Shown: positions 1 to 6,392, counted from the stretch's first letter. The stretch: 8,584 nt of DNA from Clostridia bacterium (GCA_017398245.1 JAFQGN010000110.1:1-8584); one strand, 5' to 3'. Made by a program: numbers and translations. Notes: generated from the letters alone by a model not told the origin.

Positions 1-6
1 AAAGAG

Positions 7-40
7 AAGCCCGGCAACGCGCACCGCGTGGGCCGGGCTT
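7..40. terminator. Stem-loop at window edge, terminator-like
   Basis: Arms AAGCCCGGC (7-15) and GCCGGGCTT (32-40) are perfect 9-bp complements. Inside the loop, ACGCG (17-21) and CGCGT (25-29) can form a second small stem. The GC-rich stem with A-rich and T-rich shoulders looks like a bidirectional intrinsic terminator. Read on the minus strand it is followed by CTTCTCTTT, which is the more U-rich exit. It could end the minus-strand oxidoreductase transcript or a gene outside the window. No perfect U-tract is present, so the function is inferred. Confidence 0.5.
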
Positions 41-76
41 ATGTTATAAAGAAGTAATTCAAACGTTTTGCTCGGC

Positions 77-134
77 GGCAGCAATTGTAACCGGCACTGG
101 CCGATGGCGACAACAATTGTCAGTCAGCACTGCC
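77..134. other. Structured non-coding stretch with nested dyads
   Basis: CAATTGT (82-88) is complementary to ACAATTG (113-119). Between them a small CGGC/GCCG hairpin with loop ACTG lies at 92-103. Outside them GGCAG (77-81) matches CTGCC (130-134), with a 10-base bulge on the right side. The block lies downstream of the minus-strand oxidoreductase gene and holds no credible reading frame. It may be part of a 3' structured region or a decayed repeat; no function can be assigned. Confidence 0.25.
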
Positions 135-166
135 AGCCCCATAAAATGGTTTCTTTTTGGGAGAGC

Positions 167-208
167 GCGAGAACCCTTTTTCTTTTCCCAAAGAAAAAGG
201 GTTCTCGC
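167..208. repeat. Perfect 19-bp inverted repeat (palindromic element)
   Basis: Bases 167-185 are the exact reverse complement of 190-208, with a 4-base loop (TCCC, 186-189). The stem mixes a GC-rich end (GCGAGAACCC) with a T-rich/A-rich inner part. A related T-rich and GGGA stretch at 151-162 could pair alternatively with 186-198. The stem ends 22 bases from the stop codon of the minus-strand oxidoreductase (231). Neither exit carries a proper U-tract, so this is not a textbook terminator. It resembles short palindromic interspersed elements and may also stabilise or end the transcript. The symmetry is seen directly; the role is inferred. Confidence 0.75.
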
Positions 209-230
209 AAAAATGGTATTCCGTATCCTG

Positions 231-2006
231 TCAGCGGACGTCGAAGGAGAAGATGTGTGCGTCGGCGGCGCCCCAGGTTGCGGTAGGCACAAGGCGCACG
301 GCGGAGCAGCGGGCATTGAGCGGGATGGCGCTCAGGCGCTGATAGGCGTTGTCGTTGGCATAGAGCACGGTCCACTCGCCGTTCACCTTGCCCTCGATGC
401 GGAACGCCTTGGTCATGGTGGTGGGCACATAGAAATCGGGCATATGGTAGGGGCGGTTGGAGAGCATGTTGTGGCCGAAGGGACGGCCGTCGAAGCGGGG
501 CATGGTCTCGCGGTTGAGATCGCTGTCCCAGATGATGCGGGCGAAGGACACGTCCTTTTCCTCGCCGAAATCGTATTCGATGCACTCGCCGAGGGCCACG
601 TGCACGCCGTTATCGTTTCCGCCGATGGGCCTGTCCAGACCGTTGCGCAGGTTTTCGGCAGCCGGATCGGCGCAGGTGAGCTTCGCAGAGGCAGTGAGCT
701 CCGGCACGGCGCGGGTATTGAACGGGATGTAGCAGTCGTCCTCCATGAGGGCCTGCTTGAGCTCGGCGATGTGGTTTTCGTACACGCCGCGCGGGCTGGT
801 TCCGTGCGCGATGGCGATGGCCGCCGCGGTGCCCATGGCCTGGCCCATGGTGGCGCAGGTGGCCATGACGCGGGTGGAGCTCAGCGCGGTATGGGTGGCG
901 GAAATATTGCGGCCGGCAAAGAGCAGGTTGGGCACGTTCCTGGAATACAGGCAGCGGTACGGGATTCCGTAGGGAGACGGCGCCGGGGAATGCACATTGG
1001 GCATGCCGCCGTTATAGAAGCCGCGCGGGTCGTGGTCGTCCATGGTCCAGCCGCCGAAAGCGACGATGTCTTCAAAGCGGCCTTCGGCCTCGACGTCGCC
1101 CTGGCAGAGGATATGATCGCCCATATAGCGGCGGGATTCGCGCTTGCCGGGCAAAATGCCCATCCAGTCGAGCCTCCAGTTGGCGTTCTTTTCCTTGTTT
1201 TCCGGGTCGTTCTTGACAAAATCCCACATGCCGTAGGCGATCTTGAGCAGCTCGTCGCGCGTGGTTTCGCTGTCGGCGATGGAATCGCCAAAGCCGCCCA
1301 GCTCCATGTACCAGAAGTTTTCGTACATGGACTTCATGTTCGGAACGCGGCCGGGCAGGTCTTCCTTGGTGAACTTATGGGCCCACTTGGGCGGGATGAA
1401 CTCGCTGGGCCTGTCTTCTTCGCGCGCCTGGATCATGCAGGACATGCCCATCGTCTTGGTATCTTCCACTTCCTGGCCCAGCGCTTCGCCGAATTCGGAC
1501 TTCGCCTCGCGGCCCCAGCGGTATTCCGCTCCGCACAGGGGGGCCAGCACGCTGTCGCCCGAGCAATCGGCAAAGAGGGTGGCTTCCACGGTGTGGATCT
1601 GCTGCGTGGTCAGCTGCCAGCCGGTGACCGACTTGATGGCCTCGCCGTCCATTTCGCAGGAAGTGCAGGTGCAGTTGAGCAGAAGATCGATATTGGGCTC
1701 CATGCGGACGATCTCGTAGAGGATGCCGTCCCAGATGGAATAGTTCTTGTCCGGGTTGCGGTAATAGTTTTCCAGCATGATCTCTTCGAGGATGCCGGTT
1801 TCTAGGTTATTATCGCCATGCGCGCCGCAGACCCACATGCGCACTTCGCTGGAGGCGTTGCCGCCGAGCATGGGCCTTTCGTGCATCAGGGCGACCTTCG
1901 CGCCGTGGCGCGCGGCGGCAACAGCGGCGCACATGCCGGAAAGGCCGCCGCCGACGATACACAGATCAACTTTATGGGTAAAGGTTTTGAACGCAGGATT
2001 CAGCAT
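231..2006 (-). CDS. FAD-dependent oxidoreductase with C-terminal beta-sandwich-like domain
   Basis: This is a 591-residue protein of the FAD_oxidored type (Pfam PF12831-like). The N-terminal dinucleotide-binding motif is VGGGLSG (residues 18-24). The acidic end of the second strand is E43, followed by LGGN (47-50). A second flavin-contact segment, DCSGDS, lies at 147-152. The C-terminal flavin motif is LLFAGRNIS (361-369), followed by a helix from about 378 to 402. Residues about 460-591 look like a discoidin/F5-8C-like tail, a fold often used for carbohydrate contact. There is no signal peptide, so it is cytoplasmic. The start at 2006 is fixed by GGAGG ten bases upstream; the open frame continues to 2447 but that part lies over the opposite-strand nagA gene. 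Divergent pairing with the amino-sugar genes suggests a sugar or glycan substrate. The family is clear; the substrate is unknown. Confidence 0.88.
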   Translation of the reverse strand: MLNPAFKTFTHKVDLCIVGGGLSGMCAAVAAARHGAKVALMHERPMLGGNASSEVRMWVCGAHGDNNLETGILEEIMLENYYRNPDKNYSIWDGILYEIVRMEPNIDLLLNCTCTSCEMDGEAIKSVTGWQLTTQQIHTVEATLFADCSGDSVLAPLCGAEYRWGREAKSEFGEALGQEVEDTKTMGMSCMIQAREEDRPSEFIPPKWAHKFTKEDLPGRVPNMKSMYENFWYMELGGFGDSIADSETTRDELLKIAYGMWDFVKNDPENKEKNANWRLDWMGILPGKRESRRYMGDHILCQGDVEAEGRFEDIVAFGGWTMDDHDPRGFYNGGMPNVHSPAPSPYGIPYRCLYSRNVPNLLFAGRNISATHTALSSTRVMATCATMGQAMGTAAAIAIAHGTSPRGVYENHIAELKQALMEDDCYIPFNTRAVPELTASAKLTCADPAAENLRNGLDRPIGGNDNGVHVALGECIEYDFGEEKDVSFARIIWDSDLNRETMPRFDGRPFGHNMLSNRPYHMPDFYVPTTMTKAFRIEGKVNGEWTVLYANDNAYQRLSAIPLNARCSAVRLVPTATWGAADAHIFSFDVR

Positions 2007-2036
2007 ACTTTTGCACCTCCGTATTTTTCCGTATCT

Positions 2037-2065
2037 ATTGTACCGCGTTCTGCGGCCGATTCCAA
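2037..2065 (-). promoter_or_regulatory. Promoter candidate for the FAD oxidoreductase
   Basis: Read on the minus strand, TTGGAA (2060-2065) and TACAAT (2037-2042) are separated by 17 bases. They match the sigma-70/sigma-A consensus at 4 of 6 and 5 of 6 positions. The -10 box ends about 30 bases before the ATG at 2006, leaving room for the GGAGG ribosome site. This is the best-formed promoter in the window. Confidence 0.6.
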
Positions 2066-2106
2066 TACGAGAACACGCAATATTTCTGCAAAAATCGGGA
2101 ATCGGC

Positions 2107-2135
2107 TTGCGGGAAGCGGGCAGGTATGGTAGCAT
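2107..2135 (+). promoter_or_regulatory. Extended -10 promoter candidate for the nag cluster
   Basis: TTGCGG (2107-2112) lies 17 bases before TAGCAT (2130-2135). A TG one base upstream of the -10 box (2127-2128) makes an extended -10 element. The -35 box is weak (3 of 6), which is tolerated with an extended -10. Transcription would start near 2142, shortly before AGGAGGG (2158-2164) and the nagA ATG at 2176. Two GCAGGTAT copies overlap this region and may be operator half-sites. Confidence 0.4.
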
Positions 2136-2143
2136 GCAGGTAT
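2120..2143 (+). repeat. GCAGGTAT direct repeat around the nagA -10 region
   Basis: The octamer GCAGGTAT occurs at 2120-2127 and again at 2136-2143, exactly 16 bases apart. The copies bracket the candidate -10 box of the nag cluster. Such spacing on promoter DNA is suggestive of a regulator site, but no regulator gene lies in the window and the motif is not one I recognise from NagR/DasR-type GntR operators. Confidence 0.4.
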
Positions 2144-2175
2144 ACATTCGCAATAACAGGAGGGTGAACAGCACT

Positions 2176-3306
2176 ATGAAAATCTTTGCGCGCAGGCTCC
2201 TTTCCGGCGGAAAATTTCTGGATGACCGCATCGTAACGATCACTGAGAATAAGATCGCGGCGATCGGGCAGGGAACGGCTGCGCAGGCCGATCTGTGCGC
2301 CGAGATCCTCACCCCCGGCCTGATCGACAAGCACAACCACGGCGCGCTCGGCTTCGAGGCCAACCACCCCGATGAAACAGCATGCGCGGCGTGGCTCGGC
2401 CTTTTGGCGCGGCACGGCGTGACCAACGTACTGTATACTTCGTCCACCTGCTCTCAGGAAGCCGGCGCGCAGGCGCTCGCCTTCTGCAAACAGATGATGC
2501 GCAGGCAGGCGCAGGGAGATTTGCCCGGCGCGCGCATCGAGGGCGTGCATATGGAAGGGCCGTTCATCAACCCCGTGCGCTCCGGCGCGATGGATCCCGA
2601 CAAGATACAGGCCCCCTCCATGCAGGCGTTCCTTGCCAACACCGGCGGCTGCGAAGACATCGTTCGCGCGATCACGATCGCTCCGGAAATGCCCGGCGCG
2701 GCGGAGCTTGCCCGCGAACTGACGCAGATGGGCATCCGCTGCCAGGCGGGCCATACCGACGCCACCGCCGGGCAGGCGGAAAAGGCGTTCCGCGAGGACG
2801 GCTTTTCCGGCGTGACCCATTTCTACAACGCCGCGCGCCCGCTCGTGCAGCGCGACCCGGGCGTTCTGGCCGTCGCCATGCTGGAAGAGGGAGTGTGCTG
2901 CGAGGCGATCTGCGATTTTGTGCACGTAGCGCCGCAAATGCTGCAGCTGCTGATCAGGGCAAAGGGCTTTGGGGGCGTGTGCATGATCTCGGACAGCGTA
3001 TCCACCGCAGGCCTGCCCGACGGGCAGTACGGCGGCGTGACCGTGAAGGCCGGGCGCAACCTGACCCCTTCCGGCGGCATCGCAGGCGCGTACGACCAGA
3101 TGGACCTTGGCGTGCGCAACCTGATCGGCCTTGGCTACGCGCCCGAACATGTATTCCAAATGGCCAGCGCAAACCCCGCCGCCTATCTCGGGATCGAACG
3201 CCTCGGCGATATCCGGCCCGGCATGCGCGCGTGCATGGCCGCATGGACGGAGGAATACGAATGCGCATGGAGCATGACCGACGGGCAGCTCTATGGCGCG
3301 CAATGA
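2176..3306 (+). CDS. nagA: N-acetylglucosamine-6-phosphate deacetylase family amidohydrolase
   Basis: This 376-residue protein is close to the usual NagA length. NagA removes acetate from GlcNAc-6-phosphate in the cytoplasm, giving GlcN-6-phosphate. Metal-site residues are visible in order: H53 and H55 in PGLIDKHNHG (the HxH form of two-metal Gram-positive enzymes), E127 in HMEGPF, H193 in AGHTDA, H215 in THFYNAA, H250, and the catalytic D273 in ISDS. Two segments are atypical. The usual DG-x-H is here DFVH (247-250), and the usual AGS loop near the end of the barrel reads AGAYDQ (303-308). The substrate pocket may therefore differ from that of GlcNAc-6P enzymes. The start at 2176 is chosen because AGGAGGG lies 11 bases upstream; the frame is open further upstream but without a ribosome site. 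It is the first gene of the cluster, followed by a ROK kinase 21 bases later. Confidence 0.9.
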   Translation: MKIFARRLLSGGKFLDDRIVTITENKIAAIGQGTAAQADLCAEILTPGLIDKHNHGALGFEANHPDETACAAWLGLLARHGVTNVLYTSSTCSQEAGAQALAFCKQMMRRQAQGDLPGARIEGVHMEGPFINPVRSGAMDPDKIQAPSMQAFLANTGGCEDIVRAITIAPEMPGAAELARELTQMGIRCQAGHTDATAGQAEKAFREDGFSGVTHFYNAARPLVQRDPGVLAVAMLEEGVCCEAICDFVHVAPQMLQLLIRAKGFGGVCMISDSVSTAGLPDGQYGGVTVKAGRNLTPSGGIAGAYDQMDLGVRNLIGLGYAPEHVFQMASANPAAYLGIERLGDIRPGMRACMAAWTEEYECAWSMTDGQLYGAQ

Positions 3307-3327
3307 CCACAGCGGAAGGTGAACGAT

Positions 3328-4233
3328 ATGTTTTTTGCAGGGATCGATATCGGCGGGACTGCCGTGAAGCTGGGCGTCCTGTGCGATGAAAAGGGTGAAC
3401 TGGTATATACGACGCGCAAAGAGACGGGCCGTCTCTACCCCGAGGATATGGCTGCGGCCATCGCGGAATTGTATTTTGAGGCCGAAGAGGCGATACAGAA
3501 ACAGTACGGCTGCCCCATTTCCGGCGTAGGCGCGGTGTGCGCCGGGCATGTGCACCCGGAGAGCGGACTGGTCACGGCGGGCAATCTGCAATGGCTCAAG
3601 GTGCCCTTCGGCGCATTGCTGCGCGAAAAGCTGGGCGTTCCTGTGGCGCTGGACAATGACGTGCAGGGCGCGCTCTACGGCGAGTGGAAATACGGCATCT
3701 GCCGCGGCGTGCAGAACGTCGTTTACGTCACCCTCGGCACCGGCATCGGCGGCGCGTTCCTCATCAACGGCGCGACATACAGGGGCGAGAACAACGAGGG
3801 CGCGGAAATCGGCCATCTGGTCACCCATGCCGACGGTGAAAAATGCTCCTGCGGCGGCAGGGGCTGCTGGGAAGTATACGCATCCGCCGTGGCGCTTTCC
3901 CGCTATGCGGGCGGCGCGCAGCCCAAGGAGATCTTTACCAAAGCGGCCGCAGGCGACGAGCAGATGCGCAGTGCGCTCAAACGCTATGTGCATGAGCTGA
4001 ACATCGGCCTTTCCAGCCTGCACAGCATGCTCCGGCCGGACATGATCGTGCTCGGCGGCGGTCTGAGCGAGGCGGGCAAGGCTCTGCTCGGCCCCGTTAC
4101 GGAAGAACTGAACGAAAACAGCCCGTCCATCCCGCTGGGAAAGCCGGCCAACGTGCAGCTGGCGAGCCTTGGCAACCAGGCGGGCATGCTGGGCGCGGCG
4201 CTGATCGCGATGGACCGCTCCGGCGCGCGCTGA
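3328..4233 (+). CDS. ROK family sugar kinase (probable amino-sugar/hexose kinase)
   Basis: This 301-residue ROK kinase would phosphorylate a free sugar at C6 with ATP. The phosphate-binding motif DIGGTAVKLG lies at 7-16. The catalytic Asp is D111 in LDNDVQGALYGEW. TLGTGIGG (135-142) is the second nucleotide loop. The zinc motif is complete: E160 and H163 in EIGH, then C173, C175 and C180 in CSCGGRGCWE. The context (NagA before, NagB after) points to GlcNAc as substrate. ManNAc or glucose kinases share these motifs, so no gene symbol is given. The start at ATG 3328 is preferred over GTG 3319 because GGAAGGTG (3314-3321) is properly spaced for it. The gap to nagA is 21 bases, indicating co-transcription. 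No DNA-binding domain is present, so this is not a ROK repressor. Confidence 0.9.
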   Translation: MFFAGIDIGGTAVKLGVLCDEKGELVYTTRKETGRLYPEDMAAAIAELYFEAEEAIQKQYGCPISGVGAVCAGHVHPESGLVTAGNLQWLKVPFGALLREKLGVPVALDNDVQGALYGEWKYGICRGVQNVVYVTLGTGIGGAFLINGATYRGENNEGAEIGHLVTHADGEKCSCGGRGCWEVYASAVALSRYAGGAQPKEIFTKAAAGDEQMRSALKRYVHELNIGLSSLHSMLRPDMIVLGGGLSEAGKALLGPVTEELNENSPSIPLGKPANVQLASLGNQAGMLGAALIAMDRSGAR

Positions 4234-4425
4234 TGCGGAAATTTTGCGGCTTGTCGCGCATGGAAAAGGCTGTTTATGCGCGCACCGCCGCTTTTCAGGC
4301 TTTGCGCGCCGCGCAGGATCGCTGCAGGCCCGGAACCCACAGGAAGCCGGAGCATATCCTGTCGGCCTCGCGCCACAGAAGCGGCTGTCGGTGGATGAGA
4401 TGAACGTTTGAAAGGTGGTTTTTCC

Positions 4426-5193
4426 ATGAAAATGCATATTTTGCCCGACGCGAAGGCCATGGGTGCGGCTGCGGCCAAAGAGATCGCAAACATCCTGCGC
4501 GAGACCATCGCGCGCGAGGGTGAGGCCCGCATCGTGGTCTCCACGGGCGAGAGCCAGTTCACCATGTTTGAAGCCCTCGTGCAGGAGGAGCTGGACTGGA
4601 AGAAAGTCGTCATGTTCCATCTGGACGAATACGTGGGCATTTCCGATACGCACCCGGCCTCCTTCCGCAAATACCTGAAGGAGCGCTTTATCGAAAAGGC
4701 CGGCATCGAGCAGTATCACTTTGTGGACGCGGATCCGGCCTGCATCCCGGCGCTGACCGCGCTTTTGCGCGAAAAGCCGATCCATCTGGGGCTGATCGGC
4801 ATCGGCCGCAACGGCCACATCGCCTTTAACGATCCGCCGGCCGATTTTGAGACCGACGCGGCCTATATCGTGGTCACTCTGGACAGGGCTTGCCGTATGC
4901 AGCAGGTAGCCGAGGGCTGGTATCCGGACATTGATTCTGTGCCCGCGCAGGCGATCAGCATGAGCTGCGGGCAGATCATGGCGTGCGAAAAGATCATCTC
5001 CGTGGTGCCCTACGCCGAAAAGGCCGACGCCGTGGCCGCGACGCTGGTAAGCCCGGTCACAAACGCCGTGCCCGCAACGCTGCTGAAAACGCATGCGGAT
5101 TTCACCCTCTATTGCGATGCGGATTCCGCCGCGAAGGCCGATCTAAAGCACATTGCCATGCCCGAGGGGCTTGCGTGCGAGATCTACCGCTGA
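4426..5193 (+). CDS. nagB: Glucosamine-6-phosphate deaminase/isomerase family protein
   Basis: This 255-residue protein belongs to the NagB/6-phosphogluconolactonase superfamily. The NagB reaction turns GlcN-6-phosphate into fructose-6-phosphate and ammonia. STGES (39-43) forms the phosphate loop. LDEYVG (66-71) holds the proton-transfer Asp D67 (E. coli D72). GIGRNGHIAFNDPP (125-138) holds the ring-opening His H131 (E. coli H143). Two active-site positions are changed: the Asp of the usual DGH is N129 (E. coli D141) and the Glu of the usual FNEP is D136 (E. coli E148). As I recall, an NGH variant also occurs in AgaI-type galactosamine-6-phosphate enzymes, so the sugar could be a GalN rather than GlcN derivative. 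The start at 4426 follows AGGTGG (4413-4418) by seven bases. It lies 192 bases after the kinase gene, so it may have extra control or simply be the last gene of the operon. Confidence 0.87.
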   Translation: MKMHILPDAKAMGAAAAKEIANILRETIAREGEARIVVSTGESQFTMFEALVQEELDWKKVVMFHLDEYVGISDTHPASFRKYLKERFIEKAGIEQYHFVDADPACIPALTALLREKPIHLGLIGIGRNGHIAFNDPPADFETDAAYIVVTLDRACRMQQVAEGWYPDIDSVPAQAISMSCGQIMACEKIISVVPYAEKADAVAATLVSPVTNAVPATLLKTHADFTLYCDADSAAKADLKHIAMPEGLACEIYR

Positions 5194-5214
5194 GCATCAT
5201 TTCATACAGCCGAA

Positions 5215-5246
5215 ACCGGGCCCTGTCCATGCGGACGGGGCCCGGT
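5215..5246. terminator. Bidirectional terminator hairpin between nagB and the HAD gene
   Basis: Arms 5215-5228 and 5233-5246 form a 14-bp stem with a single G-T wobble and a 4-base loop (ATGC). It begins 22 bases after the nagB stop and ends 6 bases before the 3' end of the convergent HAD gene. Short T-rich exits follow on each side (CTTAATT on plus, TTTC on minus). The position between two convergent genes fits shared termination. Confidence 0.75.
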
Positions 5247-5252
5247 CTTAAT

Positions 5253-5927
5253 TCAGAAAAGCATATCGGTTATAGACAGAAGACCGTTCAGATCGGCGAC
5301 AATATGATCAGGCCGCGCGCCGCCCGGATCGGCATGTTTCCGGTTCACCCAGCAGGCCCTCATGCCCACGCTTTGCGGGCCGAGCACATCGTCCATGAGC
5401 GAATCGCCCACAAACAGCGCTTCCTCCGGCTGCAGCCGCAATTCGGAAAGGATCTTTTCGTAAAACACAGGCGCGGGCTTGTAGGCGCGCAGCGATTCAG
5501 ACGTAAAGACCCGGTGCACGCACAGGCCGTTTCGCTCCATATCCTGCAAAAGCGGCGCGGTATCGGTCGTAGAGCCTATACAAACCGCCGTCTGTCCGCA
5601 CAGCGCGTCCAGCACGGCCTTCGTTTCGGGAAAAGCAGCGCGCCGCCCGAGCGTATCGAGCATGATGCCAACGTCCCCGTCCGCATCGCCTTCTATCCCG
5701 TATTCGGCAAACAGCGCGCGCAGATCGAGCCGGAAGATCTCCTCCTCCGTTATAAACCCAGGCGCGTCCATATGCGCGCGGTGCAGCTGCTTCCAGCGCG
5801 CGTAAAACGCCTTCGCTTCGATATCTTCCCGCCTGTTTTTGTGTAATATGGCGCGCGCCGCGTCCACCGATCCCGTTCCCGTCGAGATCAGCGTTCCGTA
5901 TGCATCAAATATGATGGCCTTGAGCAT
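5253..5927 (-). CDS. HAD superfamily hydrolase, DxYGT-type
   Basis: This 224-residue haloacid dehalogenase-superfamily protein has all four motifs: FDAYGTL (7-13, nucleophile D8), IGSTTDT (117-123, S119), K150 in AYKPAP, and GDSLMDD (174-180, metal ligands D175 and D179). The helical cap lies between about 15 and 95, the C1 position. The first motif has Tyr at position 10, where phosphatases normally carry their acid Asp; Tyr is typical of L-2-haloacid dehalogenases. The fourth motif is instead the metal-binding phosphatase form. The reaction is therefore uncertain: a phosphatase of a small sugar phosphate is the default guess. The start at 5927 is supported by GGAGGGAG just upstream. It is convergent with nagB and sits beside the amino-sugar operon without sharing its transcript. 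Confidence 0.87.
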   Translation of the reverse strand: MLKAIIFDAYGTLISTGTGSVDAARAILHKNRREDIEAKAFYARWKQLHRAHMDAPGFITEEEIFRLDLRALFAEYGIEGDADGDVGIMLDTLGRRAAFPETKAVLDALCGQTAVCIGSTTDTAPLLQDMERNGLCVHRVFTSESLRAYKPAPVFYEKILSELRLQPEEALFVGDSLMDDVLGPQSVGMRACWVNRKHADPGGARPDHIVADLNGLLSITDMLF

Positions 5928-5949
5928 GTTTTTCTCCCTCCCTGCAACA

Positions 5950-5955
5950 ATTATA
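5950..5955 (-). promoter_or_regulatory. -10 box candidate for the HAD gene
   Basis: A perfect TATAAT lies on the minus strand 22 bases before the ATG at 5927, leaving a very short leader that just fits the ribosome site. No good -35 box is found at 16-18 bases; TATGCA at 17 bases is a 3 of 6 match. A TTGACT at 5993-5998 is too far away (37 bases) to pair with it. Confidence 0.35.
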
Positions 5956-6191
5956 CATAAAAAACCGACCTGTGCATACTGTTAATCGATCAAGTCAAGG
6001 GCAAGCTGTTTTTTCAGATAGTTTTGGCAGTAGAAATAGTCAGCGGTATAGCCGGCCTTGGGGAAAAGAAAGGCGCCCTCGCGCTTCCCGCAAAAAAAAG
6101 TATCGGTTCCGGTGTTTCATGCAGGGGGAAGCAGGGTATATAAATAATATAAGAAAACAACAGCCTGCCGGCTGATCCAAGGAGGATACAT

Positions 6192-6392
6192 ATGGAGAAT
6201 TATGTGATCTGCAACTGCATGAATGTGACCTATGCCGATGTTGAGAAGGCGCTGTATGACAGCGATACCCTTGAGGATGTACAGAGGGCTTTTGACCGCG
6301 TGCAGCTGGCAACGCACTGCTCCACGGGCTGCGGTGGATGCCACGACCAAATCATGGACGTGATCTCCCAGATCATGTACCAGCAGACCTGA
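6192..6392 (+). CDS. Small BFD-like [2Fe-2S] protein
   Basis: This 66-residue protein matches the BFD-like [2Fe-2S]-binding domain (Pfam PF04324, bacterioferritin-associated ferredoxin type). Cys7 and Cys9 form the N-terminal CxC, and Cys47 and Cys50 the C-terminal CxxC in STGCGGC. Cys43 is an extra Cys close to the second pair. The linker between the pairs is 37 residues, somewhat longer than in classical Bfd. The domain usually passes electrons to or from a partner; it is often fused to FAD dehydrogenases or acts with bacterioferritin. No bacterioferritin is in the window. AAGGAGG (6179-6185) lies six bases before the ATG, and a 5-bp stem (6161-6174) stands just upstream. It is a single-gene unit, since a terminator follows at once. 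Confidence 0.85.
   Translation: MENYVICNCMNVTYADVEKALYDSDTLEDVQRAFDRVQLATHCSTGCGGCHDQIMDVISQIMYQQT

Noticed and set aside
117..1805. 562-codon plus-strand frame opposite the FAD oxidoreductase
   Set aside because: The minus-strand gene has clear FAD motifs and a ribosome site; the plus frame has no motif or Shine-Dalgarno sequence and is a shadow.
2007..2447. N-terminal extension of the FAD oxidoreductase frame by 147 residues
   Set aside because: The Rossmann motif sits at the normal distance from the Met at 2006, which has a good GGAGG site; the extension overlaps nagA and the divergent promoters.
4260..4403. Possible 47-residue small protein in the kinase-nagB gap
   Set aside because: It has no ribosome site before its ATG, an Arg/Ala-rich composition and no recognisable motif; it is likely chance in GC-rich DNA.
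2035..5094. Open frame of more than 1,000 codons on the minus strand across nagA, the kinase and nagB
   Set aside because: It is antisense to three well-supported genes, its translation is rich in H, R, A and G without domain motifs, and long stop-free antisense frames are expected in GC-rich coding DNA.
5993..5998. TTGACT on the minus strand as -35 box for the HAD gene
   Set aside because: It is 37 bases from the TATAAT at 5950-5955, and no -10 box lies at normal spacing from it.
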